A DNA stretch of 64,000 nt from Actinomadura mexicana (GTDB lineage Bacteria; Actinomycetota; Actinomycetes; Streptosporangiales; Streptosporangiaceae), in NCBI RefSeq assembly GCF_900188105.1, contig NZ_FZNP01000009.1, positions 124,001 through 188,000 on the forward strand, given 5' to 3'. A program made the translations under genes and the position numbers. Position 1 is the stretch's first letter. Every line of letters starts with the position of its first letter. The notes under the pieces are model-generated. The model was given only the letters and a program-made list of their open reading frames with translations, did no database searches and had not been told where the DNA came from. Shown here one piece after another: positions 15,735 through 24,805 of this stretch.

Positions 15735-18700
15735 TCACTCGGCCTGCGGGTTGAGGAACGCAAGGCCCTTGGACGGGTCCTCGAACGGCGTGACGAAGCG
15801 GTCGTACCAGCTCAGCACGGGCTCCAGCCATCCGGTGACGCGCATCGTCCCGGCCACGTGCTCGATCTGCTCGTCCTCCTCGAAACCGATCGTGACGACG
15901 GCCAGATCCTCGAAGAAGCCCGACTGGTCGTCGTCGCCGTAGAGGGCGGTCGCGGCGATGGGGCGGTTGCGTTCCAGCTCCATCGACAGCGGGTGCCGGC
16001 GCAGGGCGCGGAGCCGGTGGCCGAGCTTGGCGTCCGGCGGCTGCTTGAGGCCGGGCAGCGGGTAGTCCAGGGGCGGCGCGACGGCGTGCTTGTCGGGCGC
16101 GTCGCCCCCGTAGGGGAAGAGGCTGTCGAGCTCGTGCAGCCACCTGACCTGGGGAATCACCCAGTGCGGGCCGGGGGATGCCCCCGGCGGGCCGCCGCCG
16201 AGCAGCCGCTGGGCGACCTCGGCGGCGGTGGCGGTGAGGTCCGCCGGCGGAAAGGCGGTGCGCAGCCCCCGCGACCGCCGGGACACCGCCCGTTCGAGGA
16301 CGGTCGCCAGCGCGCACTCGCGCAGCCGGGCCGCACGCCGCGACCAGGCTCGCCCCAGTTCGGGCGGGACCGACGGGATCGGGCGGTTCACCACGTGCGC
16401 CAGGACGAGCGTGTCGGCCCACAGGCGCAGCCACGCCCCCTCGGGGTCGCCCGCGATCAGATCCGCCTCGCGCAGCTCGTACAGGGTGCAGGCGCGCCCC
16501 GACCGGCACTCGCAGCCGCACGCCGCCGAGCGCCGTCCGTCCACGGGTGGCGGCGGGCCGGGCAGCTCCGCCTCGCGGCCCTCGCCCAGCGGCACCCGCA
16601 CGCGCAGCGGACGGTCCATGCCGTCCGCGAACACGGCGGCGACGCCCGGCCGCAGCGACACCACCTCGCGGGACTGGTCGCCGTCCAGGTTCATCGCCGC
16701 GCCGACCTGGTGCCGGTCGTCGAACGCGGGCAGCCGGTGCACCACCTTCAGCGCCGTGTTCTTGATGACGTCCGGGACGAGCTTCGTCGGGATCTGCTCG
16801 GCGACGATGATGCCCTCGCCGTACGCGCGGATCTCCGCGAGCATCCCGGCGAACAGCTCGACGGCGTGGGAGCTGCCGCGCTCCGGCCCGCGGTTGCGCA
16901 GCAGCCGGTGCGCCTCCTCGATCACGATGACGTGGCGCAGCGCCGATCCCGCGGCCCGGTCGCGCCTGCGCTCCCGCATCCGCAGGTGCTCGACGATGCG
17001 GATGATGAGCGTCCCCATGAGGAACGCCTTGTCCTCGTCGTTCGCGACGTCCTCGATGGCGAGCACGATGTTGTCGCGGAGCATCCCGCCGATGTCGGCC
17101 GGGTGGCCGCCCTCGAAGAACCGTCCGGCCGACCCGATGCGCAGGGACCGCAGGCGCACGTCCACGAAACCCTGCACGTCGGCCATCAGTTCGCGCCCGT
17201 AGCCCACGTCCTGGATGACCTGGAGCGCCGCGTTCTGCAGCTGCTCCAGCGTCGGCACCGCGGGTTCGATGCGCGACCCGGGCACGCCGCCTCCCGTCAC
17301 CACGTCCCACCCGTTGTTCTCGTAGACGCGCTGCAGCGCCTGCGCCATGATCTGCGGGAACGGCTCCTCGGCGTCGAACGCGGCCTGGAACAGCGCCCGC
17401 ACCATGTCGATGTGCGCCTGGACGGGGTAGCCCGGCTCCGGCGCGAGCGGGTTCACCGACAGCGGCACCGCGTCCGGGTCCGAGGGGTTGACGACCGTGA
17501 CCGGCCCGCCGAGGTCCTGGATGCGGCCCGCCATCGCCGCGTACTCCGACTTCGCCGGCTCGATCGCCAGCCACGGCACGCCCGCCCGGGTGAGCTGCTC
17601 CAGCAGATGCCGGACGGTCTGCGACTTCCCCGCGCCGGTCGCGCCCGTGACGAACACGTGCCGGTTGATCGTCGAGCGGGGCACGGTGAACCGCCCGACC
17701 TCCCGGTCCTGGCCGTCCAGGATGGCGCCCAGCTCGATCTGCGCCTCGCCGCTCGCCGGCGCGGTCTCGGACGTCACGTCGAAGTACCCTGAGTCCAGCA
17801 CCCGCAGCCCCGGGACCTCCCGGCGCGGCAGCCCCGCCAGCGCCGCCAGCGCCCCGGCCGTCGCCGTGAACGGGAACCGCTGCTCCGCCTCGCCCATCGG
17901 CCGCACCGGCGCGGGCGCCGTCCCGGGGCCCAGCATCTCGGCGAACGACCCGCTCCCCTGCCCCGACCGCAACCGGTACGGGTGGTGCCCGAGCTCCATG
18001 GACCCGACGAGCACGGGCGCGATCTGCCCCAGATCCGCCTGCGACGCCGCCCCGGCGACGACCCGGACCTGCCAGAGCCCGGCCTCGCGGAACGCGTCCA
18101 GCTCGGCGAGCCGCCGATCGGCCCGCCCGACCGCGAGCCGCGCATGCTCGTCCTCGCCCCGCCGCAACATCCGCAGCTCGTGATGCAACTCGCGCATCTC
18201 GACGTCGATCAGCCGCTCGTCGCACGGATCGGCCACCACGAACCATCCGAACGGCCGCTCCATCAGCGTGACAAGCGTCGCCTCGAACAGCCCCGGCCCG
18301 CCGACGGCCCCGGCCCCCTGCGGCGCGAGCCGCCCGGCGCACCGCGTCCACGCCATCCGCTCGGCCTGCCGCAGCCATCCGTCCCCGACCGGCACACCTC
18401 GCGCACCGCTCGGAAACAGCAGCCCGTGCGTCTCCGCCCCGGCCTCGGGCGTCCCGATCGGCCCCGCATTGGTGATCAGCTCCAGCGGCGCCCCGCCGCC
18501 GGCCGACAGCCACCCGACGACGAACGGCCTCCCCAGCCGCGCCGCCGACAGGGCCGCGGGCAGCACGCTCACGAAGTCCCACTCCGCGGACGCCTCCCGC
18601 TGCGGCACCGGGATCGCCTGGATCCGGTACCAGGGCCCCGGCAGCACGAACGGCGCCCCCTGCGCAGCGGCCGGAGGCCCACCCTGCGCCATCCCGCCGC

Positions 18701-18746
18701 CCCACTCGGAGGGCGGCCAGCCAGCACCAGACGAACCAGGGGGCAT
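15735..18746 (-). CDS. HerA/FtsK-type ATP-binding protein (DUF87)
   Basis: A 1003-residue cytoplasmic ATPase. The N-terminal ~330 residues are unassigned, and a HAS-barrel-like segment precedes the RecA core. Walker A is VTGATGAGKSQT near residue 365, Walker B HVIVIEEAHRLL near 607, and the sensor region follows with IPTKLVPDVIKNTALKVV. A cysteine cluster (ACGCECRSGRAC, near 747) may bind zinc. HerA-like proteins are hexameric DNA translocases used in repair, plasmid transfer or phage defence; no NurA, SIR2 or other usual partner is adjacent. The ATG at 18746 is chosen; GTG 18752 is an in-frame alternative. A G-tract lies just upstream. Confidence 0.8.
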   Translation of the reverse strand: MPPGSSGAGWPPSEWGGGMAQGGPPAAAQGAPFVLPGPWYRIQAIPVPQREASAEWDFVSVLPAALSAARLGRPFVVGWLSAGGGAPLELITNAGPIGTPEAGAETHGLLFPSGARGVPVGDGWLRQAERMAWTRCAGRLAPQGAGAVGGPGLFEATLVTLMERPFGWFVVADPCDERLIDVEMRELHHELRMLRRGEDEHARLAVGRADRRLAELDAFREAGLWQVRVVAGAASQADLGQIAPVLVGSMELGHHPYRLRSGQGSGSFAEMLGPGTAPAPVRPMGEAEQRFPFTATAGALAALAGLPRREVPGLRVLDSGYFDVTSETAPASGEAQIELGAILDGQDREVGRFTVPRSTINRHVFVTGATGAGKSQTVRHLLEQLTRAGVPWLAIEPAKSEYAAMAGRIQDLGGPVTVVNPSDPDAVPLSVNPLAPEPGYPVQAHIDMVRALFQAAFDAEEPFPQIMAQALQRVYENNGWDVVTGGGVPGSRIEPAVPTLEQLQNAALQVIQDVGYGRELMADVQGFVDVRLRSLRIGSAGRFFEGGHPADIGGMLRDNIVLAIEDVANDEDKAFLMGTLIIRIVEHLRMRERRRDRAAGSALRHVIVIEEAHRLLRNRGPERGSSHAVELFAGMLAEIRAYGEGIIVAEQIPTKLVPDVIKNTALKVVHRLPAFDDRHQVGAAMNLDGDQSREVVSLRPGVAAVFADGMDRPLRVRVPLGEGREAELPGPPPPVDGRRSAACGCECRSGRACTLYELREADLIAGDPEGAWLRLWADTLVLAHVVNRPIPSVPPELGRAWSRRAARLRECALATVLERAVSRRSRGLRTAFPPADLTATAAEVAQRLLGGGPPGASPGPHWVIPQVRWLHELDSLFPYGGDAPDKHAVAPPLDYPLPGLKQPPDAKLGHRLRALRRHPLSMELERNRPIAATALYGDDDQSGFFEDLAVVTIGFEEDEQIEHVAGTMRVTGWLEPVLSWYDRFVTPFEDPSKGLAFLNPQAE

Positions 18747-18764
18747 AGTCACCCCCGCATCCTT

Positions 18765-18781
18765 CCCCCCCCCCCCCCCCC
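18765..18781 (-). repeat. Seventeen-base poly-G tract upstream of HerA-type gene
   Basis: Seventeen consecutive C on the plus strand, G on the coding strand, end 19 bp before the ATG of the HerA-type gene. AAGGA follows the tract directly, so length changes would alter spacing between promoter and ribosome site. Such tracts are prone to slippage. An assembly artefact cannot be excluded. Confidence 0.9.
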
Positions 18782-18831
18782 AAGCCAATGCCCCTCCAGG
18801 AAGAACCCGCCCTCCCCTTGCGGCCCCCGCA

Positions 18832-19563
18832 TCAACGGCGGCTTCGCAGACCGTGGTCGATGGCACCGGCGTGTCTCTTAAGCCAGTCGATCTCCTGGTG
18901 CAGCCAGGTGCCGGGGGCGGTGATGCGTCCGGCCCGTTCGTGCATGGCGAGCTCGTCCTCGACCCGAGCGACGACGAGCGCCCCGAACCCGCACCGCTGC
19001 TCTTCTTCGAGCCCGTACACGTCGAGGAAAGTACGCAAGAGGGCCACCTGCCGATCAAGAAGGCCTGCGGCATCAGCGCCGAACAACCACAACCAGGCGG
19101 CGTAGGCGAGATCACGCGTACGCGGACCGGGCGCGGCCTGATCGAAGTCGAACGCAGAGGCGGGCAGGCCGTCGACGAAGGTGACGTTCAGCGGGGAGAA
19201 GTCGTTGTGGCACACGGTCTCCTGACCGCCCGCCACCGCCGCGCCCGCACTCGCGTCGTGCAGCCTCCGCAAGAGTCGCGCAGCGGCAGTGATCTGAGCC
19301 GGCGTCCAATCCCGAGACCGGAACTCGGCCCGCGTCTCACCATCCTGGAAGCTGAGGATCTCGCGCCCCTGGCTGTCAGTTCCGAGCAGCCGAGGCGCAG
19401 CGTCGCACCCCACAGCCTCGAAGTGCCGCAGCAGCCGATGGACGAACGGCGAGTGCGCCCCCACCGGCCGCCGCACCGTCGCCCCGACCCGCACGACCCC
19501 CTCAGTGATCCGCCCCCCGCTCAACGGAATCTCTCGCTCCCCGACCTCCGACGACGTCGCCAC
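18832..19563 (-). CDS. Aminoglycoside phosphotransferase-like kinase
   Basis: A 243-residue protein with the APH/choline-kinase fold. The catalytic loop is CHNDFSPLNVTF, where Asp is the base, and the metal-binding motif is ASAFDFDQAAPG. The upstream Gly-rich segment is weak and the protein is shorter than many APH enzymes. Substrate is unknown; small-molecule or antibiotic phosphorylation is possible but nothing here proves resistance. It is divergent from a lysR gene with related ribosome-site sequences on both sides. Confidence 0.78.
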   Translation of the reverse strand: MATSSEVGEREIPLSGGRITEGVVRVGATVRRPVGAHSPFVHRLLRHFEAVGCDAAPRLLGTDSQGREILSFQDGETRAEFRSRDWTPAQITAAARLLRRLHDASAGAAVAGGQETVCHNDFSPLNVTFVDGLPASAFDFDQAAPGPRTRDLAYAAWLWLFGADAAGLLDRQVALLRTFLDVYGLEEEQRCGFGALVVARVEDELAMHERAGRITAPGTWLHQEIDWLKRHAGAIDHGLRSRR

Positions 19564-19566
19564 CTA

Positions 19567-19670
19567 AACTCCTCCTGGTTGTCGCATTGCCACTCGGCAC
19601 CGGCCATCAGACCCGAGTGAACCGCGCAGCGTCCAACAACCGACACACGAGCACTCAACAACCAGGAGTT
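19567..19670. promoter_or_regulatory. Divergent promoter region with mirrored start sites
   Basis: AACTCCTCCTGGTTGT (19567-19582) is, apart from a 3-base insertion, the inverted copy of ACAACCAGGAGTT (19658-19670). Each arm is the ribosome-binding region of one of the two divergent genes. The LysR protein may bind within the 105-bp interval, and the pair could also form long-range DNA or RNA pairing. Confidence 0.4.
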
Positions 19671-19674
19671 GTCG

Positions 19675-20619
19675 ATGGAGCTGGACCTCGGTGCGGTCCG
19701 AGCGTTCCTCGCCGTGGTCGACGACGGGCGTTTCACCGACGCCGCCGACCGCCTGGACATGACCCAGCAGGCAATCTCCAAGCGGATCGCCAAGCTCGAA
19801 GCGGCCCTCGGCGTCCCCCTCCTGCACCGCTCCCGCGCCGGCGCCAGGCCGACCGAGGACGGCGCGGCCTTCCTCCCCAAGGCCCGAGCACTGATCGGCC
19901 TCGCCGACCAGGCCACCGCGATGCTGCGCGCCCGCCACCGCGCCCTGCGCATCGACGTCCTCGCCCACAACTCGGCCCCGATCGATATCGTCCGCTCCTT
20001 CTACGAGACCGGCGACGCCGAAGTCGACATCGTCGTCTCCCGTGGCACCGGCTCACGCTGGACGGCCCTCAGCGACGGCTCGATCGACGCGGCCTTCGGC
20101 CGCGTCACCGCCCCCCTCCCGTCAAGGATCAGGCAGGTACCGGCCGCCCTGGAACCCATCCCCGTCCTGGTCGGCCACCAGCACCGCCTCGCCGAACGCC
20201 GCCAAGTCCCTATGGCCGACCTCGCCGGCTCGACGGCATGGATGCCCGGCAACACGCCCGGAAGCGAGTGGGCGGACTACTATCGCCACCTCAGCGCAGA
20301 GTTCGGCATCCACATCGACGCATCAGGCCCGGTCTTCGGCCGCGACTACATGATGGAAAAGATCGGCGCCTCCCCCGACCTCATCACCTTCGGCAACAAG
20401 ACCCAGTTCCCTGGCCACCCGGACGTCGTCCAGATCGCCCTGACCGACCCCACCCCGGCCTACCCCTGGTCCCTGATGTGGCACGAGGCCAACCGCCACC
20501 CGTCCCTCCCGCGCTTCATCGCCCACGCACAACACCACTACCGCCCCCGAACACAGTGGCTCCCCACCCCCGACCGCCCTCACTTCGCGGTGTCCAGGCG
20601 AGCCGGTTTCACAGTGTGA
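19675..20619 (+). CDS. LysR-family transcriptional regulator
   Basis: A 314-residue LysR regulator. The N-terminal winged helix is DLGAVRAFLAVVDDG through MTQQAISKRIAKLEAALGVPLLHR. The C-terminal ligand-binding domain is type-2 periplasmic-like but weakly conserved. AGGAG six bases ahead supports ATG 19675; a TTG at 19669 is also in frame. It probably regulates the divergent phosphotransferase gene, as LysR genes often control a divergent neighbour. The inducer is unknown. Confidence 0.88.
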   Translation: MELDLGAVRAFLAVVDDGRFTDAADRLDMTQQAISKRIAKLEAALGVPLLHRSRAGARPTEDGAAFLPKARALIGLADQATAMLRARHRALRIDVLAHNSAPIDIVRSFYETGDAEVDIVVSRGTGSRWTALSDGSIDAAFGRVTAPLPSRIRQVPAALEPIPVLVGHQHRLAERRQVPMADLAGSTAWMPGNTPGSEWADYYRHLSAEFGIHIDASGPVFGRDYMMEKIGASPDLITFGNKTQFPGHPDVVQIALTDPTPAYPWSLMWHEANRHPSLPRFIAHAQHHYRPRTQWLPTPDRPHFAVSRRAGFTV

Positions 20620-20667
20620 TCAGGCGGGCTGGGAGCGTGCGCCGGCAGGCCGCCCCTCCGCTGGTCT

Positions 20668-21066
20668 TCATGAGGAGTCGAGAACTGCGAAGACGACCTT
20701 GCCGGCATTGCCGGCCAGGGGACGGACGCCCCAGCAGCGGCAGAACTGGTCCACGATGAACAGGCCCCGGCCCACCTCGCTGACGGTGTCCGCGCGCTGG
20801 ATGCGGGGCAGGTCGCAGCTCGCGTCCTGGACCTCCATCCACAGCGCGCCATCGTCGGTGCGTCCGATCCGGAACGTCACATCATCATCGGACGCGGACG
20901 CGTGGCAGAAAGCGTTGGTGACCAGCTCGCTCGCCACCAGGCACGGCACGAAGTCGTCCACGCCCCACCGACCGGTGACCAGCCGAACGAACCGCCGCAC
21001 CTCGGCAACGACCGCGAGGTCGTTCTTCAGCACCATCTCGTCCTCGTACCGCGCCGCCCCACCCAT
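20668..21066 (-). CDS. RsbW/SpoIIAB-like ATPase (HATPase_c)
   Basis: A 132-residue GHKL ATPase related to anti-sigma kinases. The N-box is ASELVTNAFCHA, the G1 box MEVQDASCDLP and the G2 box GRGLFIVDQF. GAGGAG seven bases upstream supports ATG 21066 rather than the longer frame. Single-domain proteins of this class are numerous in actinomycetes and frequently pair with the XRE/DUF397 genes found next door. Its sigma-factor or other target is unknown. Confidence 0.85.
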   Translation of the reverse strand: MGGAARYEDEMVLKNDLAVVAEVRRFVRLVTGRWGVDDFVPCLVASELVTNAFCHASASDDDVTFRIGRTDDGALWMEVQDASCDLPRIQRADTVSEVGRGLFIVDQFCRCWGVRPLAGNAGKVVFAVLDSS

Positions 21067-21202
21067 GATCGATCTCCTCACCGTGTGTGCTTGTGGACAC
21101 ACGATGAGCTACTTTCCGCTTAGGATGCGGATGCCGCAGCAAGGTGGCAGACAACGGAAGATCGAGTTCAGGACGGGCACCTTCCCCCGAGAGGCAGACG
21201 AC

Positions 21203-22021
21203 ATGTCCCCACGTCGCCAGCGTCGTCCCAGCGAGTCCCCCGCCCTCATCGCGTTCGGCCGCCAGATGCGGCGGATGCGTGAGGTCAGAGACGTCAAACA
21301 GGAGACCATCGCTCACGTCACAAAGGTCAGTGGCCCGCAGGTGAGCAAGATCGAGAACGGGAAGAAGCGCGCCACACGCGCGTTCGTCGTGGCCGTGGAC
21401 GAGCACCTGGAAGCAGGCGGCTCTCTCATCGGTTTATGGGAGGACCCCAACAAGGACGGCCACCCCGTCCCGATCTGGTTCGACTGGCCCAGGATCGAGG
21501 CGGACGCCGCCATGCTGATCACCTATCAGCACTCGGTGATCCCCGGCCTGGTCCAGACTCCCGCCTACGCGTTGGCGATCCTGCACGGCAACCAGGAGGC
21601 TGCGAACGCCCGCATCGATCGCCAAAAGATTCTCAAGGACCCGCGAGACGACGAGTTGCCACCCCCGCTCTATGTGGTCCTGATCGACGAGCAAGCGCTC
21701 TACCGGCTGGTCGGAACCGGGGAGACGATGAGAGAACAATTGGAGCACCTCATCGAGATGAGCTCGTGGCCCAACATCACGATTCAAGTATTGTTGGGAA
21801 GCGGCGAACATGACGGCAACATGGGCGCGTTCGTGGTCGCGACGATGGCGGACCGCAGCGAAGTGGCGTACATCGAGACAGCCATCCGTCCGCTCACGAC
21901 CGACGACCCCGCAGACCTGTCTGCGGTTGCACGGACCCTGGTCGCCCTCCGTTCGCAGGCACTCACCGAACAGATGTCGCGTGAACTGATCAGGAAGGTG
22001 GCCCAGGAAAAATGGAGCTGA
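21203..22021 (+). CDS. XRE-type regulator with DUF5753 domain
   Basis: This 272-residue protein has a helix-turn-helix at residues ~15-65 (FGRQMRRMREVRDVKQ, VTKVSGPQVSKIENGKKR) and a C-terminal DUF5753 domain (PGLVQTPAYALAIL; MREQLEHLIEM). It belongs to the WhiJ-like actinomycete regulators, commonly paired with a DUF397 partner and an anti-sigma-like ATPase, as here. The ATG at 21203 has a weak GAGAGG. The last ten bases overlap the DUF397 gene, indicating coupling. Confidence 0.88.
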   Translation: MSPRRQRRPSESPALIAFGRQMRRMREVRDVKQETIAHVTKVSGPQVSKIENGKKRATRAFVVAVDEHLEAGGSLIGLWEDPNKDGHPVPIWFDWPRIEADAAMLITYQHSVIPGLVQTPAYALAILHGNQEAANARIDRQKILKDPRDDELPPPLYVVLIDEQALYRLVGTGETMREQLEHLIEMSSWPNITIQVLLGSGEHDGNMGAFVVATMADRSEVAYIETAIRPLTTDDPADLSAVARTLVALRSQALTEQMSRELIRKVAQEKWS

Positions 22022-22200
22022 GCGACGCCAGGTGGCGAAAGAGCAGCCATAGCGGCTCCAACGGCGGCGACTGCGTCGAGCTGACGGACGCAGCCGGCGC
22101 GGTGGCGGTGCGAGACAGCAAGGACCCGGACGGCCCCGTCCTCCTGCTGACTCGCAAAACCCTGCGCACAGCCGTGAACTCCACCCCCACAACCCACTGA
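22012..22200 (+). CDS. DUF397 small partner protein
   Basis: A 62-residue protein with the DUF397 signature WRKSSHSGSNGGDCVE and VAVRDSKDPDGPVL. Members accompany WhiJ-like XRE regulators and are thought to modulate them during development, perhaps by an antidote-like interaction; that is family knowledge. It overlaps the XRE gene by ten bases. Start is ATG 22012. Confidence 0.92.
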   Translation: MELSDARWRKSSHSGSNGGDCVELTDAAGAVAVRDSKDPDGPVLLLTRKTLRTAVNSTPTTH

Positions 22201-22527
22201 TTCACCCCGCCTTCCCCCTTCCCAGAGCGAATCATGGAAGGACTCGTTGACCCCGTGCTCAAGCTATCTACGGTGCTTCTCGATGAACCGTGAACACCGG
22301 CCGCGACTTGGGGCATCGAACCTCCTGCCAGGGTTGCTGAGCCGCCCCGGCGAAGAAGTTCCACACATTCGGCGATGTGAAGCGCGGTTCCTTGGCACTG
22401 AGGGATGCGTCAATCTTGACGCGTTGCGGAGCCGTTGTAATGGGCACCGAGGAAGTCACCGGCGGCATTCGAGAGACAGCGCGGCGTCGAGTGGTGCGCT
22501 GGTGGTGCCCGGCGCCGTGAGAGGGCG
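22201..22527. other. Non-coding interval with one perfect palindrome
   Basis: No gene is supported in these 327 bp, between DUF397 and the convergent membrane protein. GCGTCAA-TC-TTGACGC (22407-22422) is a perfect palindrome that could be a protein-binding site. The base composition is less biased than nearby, so a degraded gene remnant is possible, but none is recognisable. Confidence 0.4.
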
Positions 22528-24570
22528 TCAGGGGGTGGACGGCGGGTTGGCTTTGTGGCGGCCGTTTGGCTTCAGGGGTGGGACCTTGCGGGCCTGGCGG
22601 GGGGCCGTGCCTCTGGGGAGGGCGTGGCGGGCCTTCTGGATGCGCGGCGGCGCGGGAGGTTCAGGAGGCTTTGCGGGTTCAGGCGGGTCGGCCTCGGGCG
22701 GTTCCGGGGCCTGCTGCTGCTCGCGGAGGTACTCCTCGAACTCCATCGAGTGGGCGGTCGGCAGCGTGATGATGCCGGGGTTGGCGTCCACCAGGAGGGT
22801 GCGGCGGCCCGTCGCGCCCGAGTGGGTGAAGACCATGGCGGTCGGCGGGAGCTCCTGGAGTTGCGGGGGCTCGATGAGGAGCTCGCGGAAGCGCTGCTTG
22901 CTCGGGCGGGGCCGGGCGACCGTGCGTCCCCAGGCGGTCGCCGAGCTGATGCCCTCCACCAGGACGGAGTCGTCGGCGGCGGGGGCGGGCAGCGGCGACC
23001 AGACCGGGTCGGTGAGGCCGTCTCCGCGCGGGCGGGCGTAGGCGACCGTGCTCGCGTAGGTCTCGCCGGCGACGTCGAAGAGCGTCTCGGCGGCCGAGTC
23101 GGTGATCTCCGCGACGAGCAGCGGCTGGCCGGCGCCGATGTGCTCGGCGGCGACGCGGGCGTCCTCGGGGTTGCCGAGCCGCATGAAGCCCACGGCGGCG
23201 TGGCCGCGGCGGCCGAGGCGCTCGCGGACGTGGCCGGGGATCGACCGGTACATGAGGACGAGCCCGGTCCCGGTCGCCTCGCAGGCGTCGATGAGGCGGT
23301 CCAGGACGTCCCCGCGCAGCTTCTCGGCCCCGCACAGGAAGAGGGTGTGGTCCCAGCGGCCGCCGGGCGGGGCCTCCCGGATCCGGTGCGTGAGGGCGGT
23401 CGTCACGTAGGTGCCGAGGATGCGGTTGGTGAGGACGCCGGCGCGCCGGTCCATCGACACCACGTGCAGGCGCGAGGGCGGCAGGCGGACGGGCTCGGTG
23501 GCGAGCTTCTCCAGCTTGCGGAGCTGCGCCTCCAGCGCCCACGCGCGGCGGACGACGATGCGGTCGGTGGCGTCGCGGCCGAAGAGGGTCGCGATGCGCT
23601 CGTGCTGCTCGTCGGTGAGCAGGCCCTTCCGCAGGTCGTCGCGGGGGTCGCCGACCTGGGCGAGGACGCGCAGGGCGGCGGTGATCCTGGGGATCGTGGT
23701 GTCCGGGCCGAGGACCTCGATGAGGCGTTCCAGGATCGAGTTGTCGAACGACAGGTCGCGGGTGCCGCCCTCCTCCTCGCCCGCGCTGACGACCAGGGAC
23801 AGCACGTCGGCGAGCGCCTCGGGGTTCAGGCCGCGGGTGGCGTCCAGGCGCGGCAGGTCGGCGGGCAGGACCCAGACGAGCGGGTCGTCGCCGCGGTCCG
23901 CCGCGAGCCGCAGGAGGTCGTGCGCGACCGCACCTTCGGACAGGTCGATGACGGTCAGCCTCGCGCCCACCGCGAGCCTGGCCGCGCCCATCGTCGTGAC
24001 GGCCGCGGACCACCCGGCGAGCGTCCCGCCCACGACGTCCACCCGGTCGACCCCGGGCGGGACGGCCACCGGGTACCACTCGCGCTGGCCCTCGTACGCC
24101 GACTGGCGGCGCTCCCACTCGGCCCGATCCTTGGCGTAGGCCTCGTCGGCCTTCCGGCGGGCCCGCTCGCGGGCGGCCCGCTCGCGGGCCTCCGCGTCCC
24201 GCTCGTGGGCTATCCGTTCGCGGACGCCCCGCTCGTCCCGCCACAGCGCGCCGCCGGTGATGGCGAGGACGACGGCGCACGCCAGCAGCGCCACCGCGGC
24301 GAACGCCCACGGGATCACCCCGGCGACGCCGCAGACGAGGAACAGGGCGACGAACACCAGCGTGCCGGCGAACGCGATGCGCAGCGGCCGTCCGGCCATG
24401 TCCTCGCCGGGCCGCCGCGCGGGCGGCGGCAGCGGAGCGCGCGCCGGCTCCTCAGGCCGGTCGGGGGGCGGCCCCGGGTCGGGGTGCACCTGCGCGTAGC
24501 GCCAGCCCACGTAGACGCGGTCGGCCTGTGTGAGCCGCGCCATCGCGGCCCCGCTCGCCATGTCCGTCAC
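22528..24570 (-). CDS. Two-TM protein resembling a P-loop-less coupling ATPase
   Basis: A 680-residue protein of unknown function. Residues 60-105 hold two membrane helices (AFAGTLVFVALFLVCGV and WAFAAVALLACAVVLAI). A charged coiled coil at 110-165 (RERIAHERDAEARERAARER) precedes a RecA-like region. Where a Walker A is expected there is VVGGTLAGWSAAVTTM, without GKS/T; later segments LTVIDLSEGAVAHDLL and FLCGAEKLRGDVLDRLI recall VirD4/TraD-type ATPases. The C-terminus is proline-rich. The HerA-type gene upstream could be a functional relation, but the link is speculative. Start GTG 24570 or ATG 24561. Confidence 0.55.
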   Translation of the reverse strand: MTDMASGAAMARLTQADRVYVGWRYAQVHPDPGPPPDRPEEPARAPLPPPARRPGEDMAGRPLRIAFAGTLVFVALFLVCGVAGVIPWAFAAVALLACAVVLAITGGALWRDERGVRERIAHERDAEARERAARERARRKADEAYAKDRAEWERRQSAYEGQREWYPVAVPPGVDRVDVVGGTLAGWSAAVTTMGAARLAVGARLTVIDLSEGAVAHDLLRLAADRGDDPLVWVLPADLPRLDATRGLNPEALADVLSLVVSAGEEEGGTRDLSFDNSILERLIEVLGPDTTIPRITAALRVLAQVGDPRDDLRKGLLTDEQHERIATLFGRDATDRIVVRRAWALEAQLRKLEKLATEPVRLPPSRLHVVSMDRRAGVLTNRILGTYVTTALTHRIREAPPGGRWDHTLFLCGAEKLRGDVLDRLIDACEATGTGLVLMYRSIPGHVRERLGRRGHAAVGFMRLGNPEDARVAAEHIGAGQPLLVAEITDSAAETLFDVAGETYASTVAYARPRGDGLTDPVWSPLPAPAADDSVLVEGISSATAWGRTVARPRPSKQRFRELLIEPPQLQELPPTAMVFTHSGATGRRTLLVDANPGIITLPTAHSMEFEEYLREQQQAPEPPEADPPEPAKPPEPPAPPRIQKARHALPRGTAPRQARKVPPLKPNGRHKANPPSTP

Positions 24571-24805
24571 GTCGAGAGACCCCTGGGAGTCGCGGGAATG
24601 TGTGGAACGCCTGGGGGTGGCCGGTTCGGTTGCTTACGGTCGGTTTCCTACACAGCACAGGGTAAAGAGCTTCCCGCGTTCCCGCGCCACGTTCAATGGA
24701 ACAGTCCCGCGGACGGCCCCTCTCGCTCGTCAAATCGGTCACCAGGTCAGCCCGCAGGAAAGATCGGACACGCCGCCGCGCACGGATGGCCGCATCCGGC
24801 CACGG

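Noticed and set aside
18832-19563. Antibiotic-resistance gene call for the APH-like protein
   Set aside because: The fold is shared by many kinases with unrelated substrates; nothing specific to a drug is seen.
22201-22527. Remnant mobile element or transposase fragment
   Set aside because: No terminal repeats or transposase motifs; only altered composition and one palindrome.
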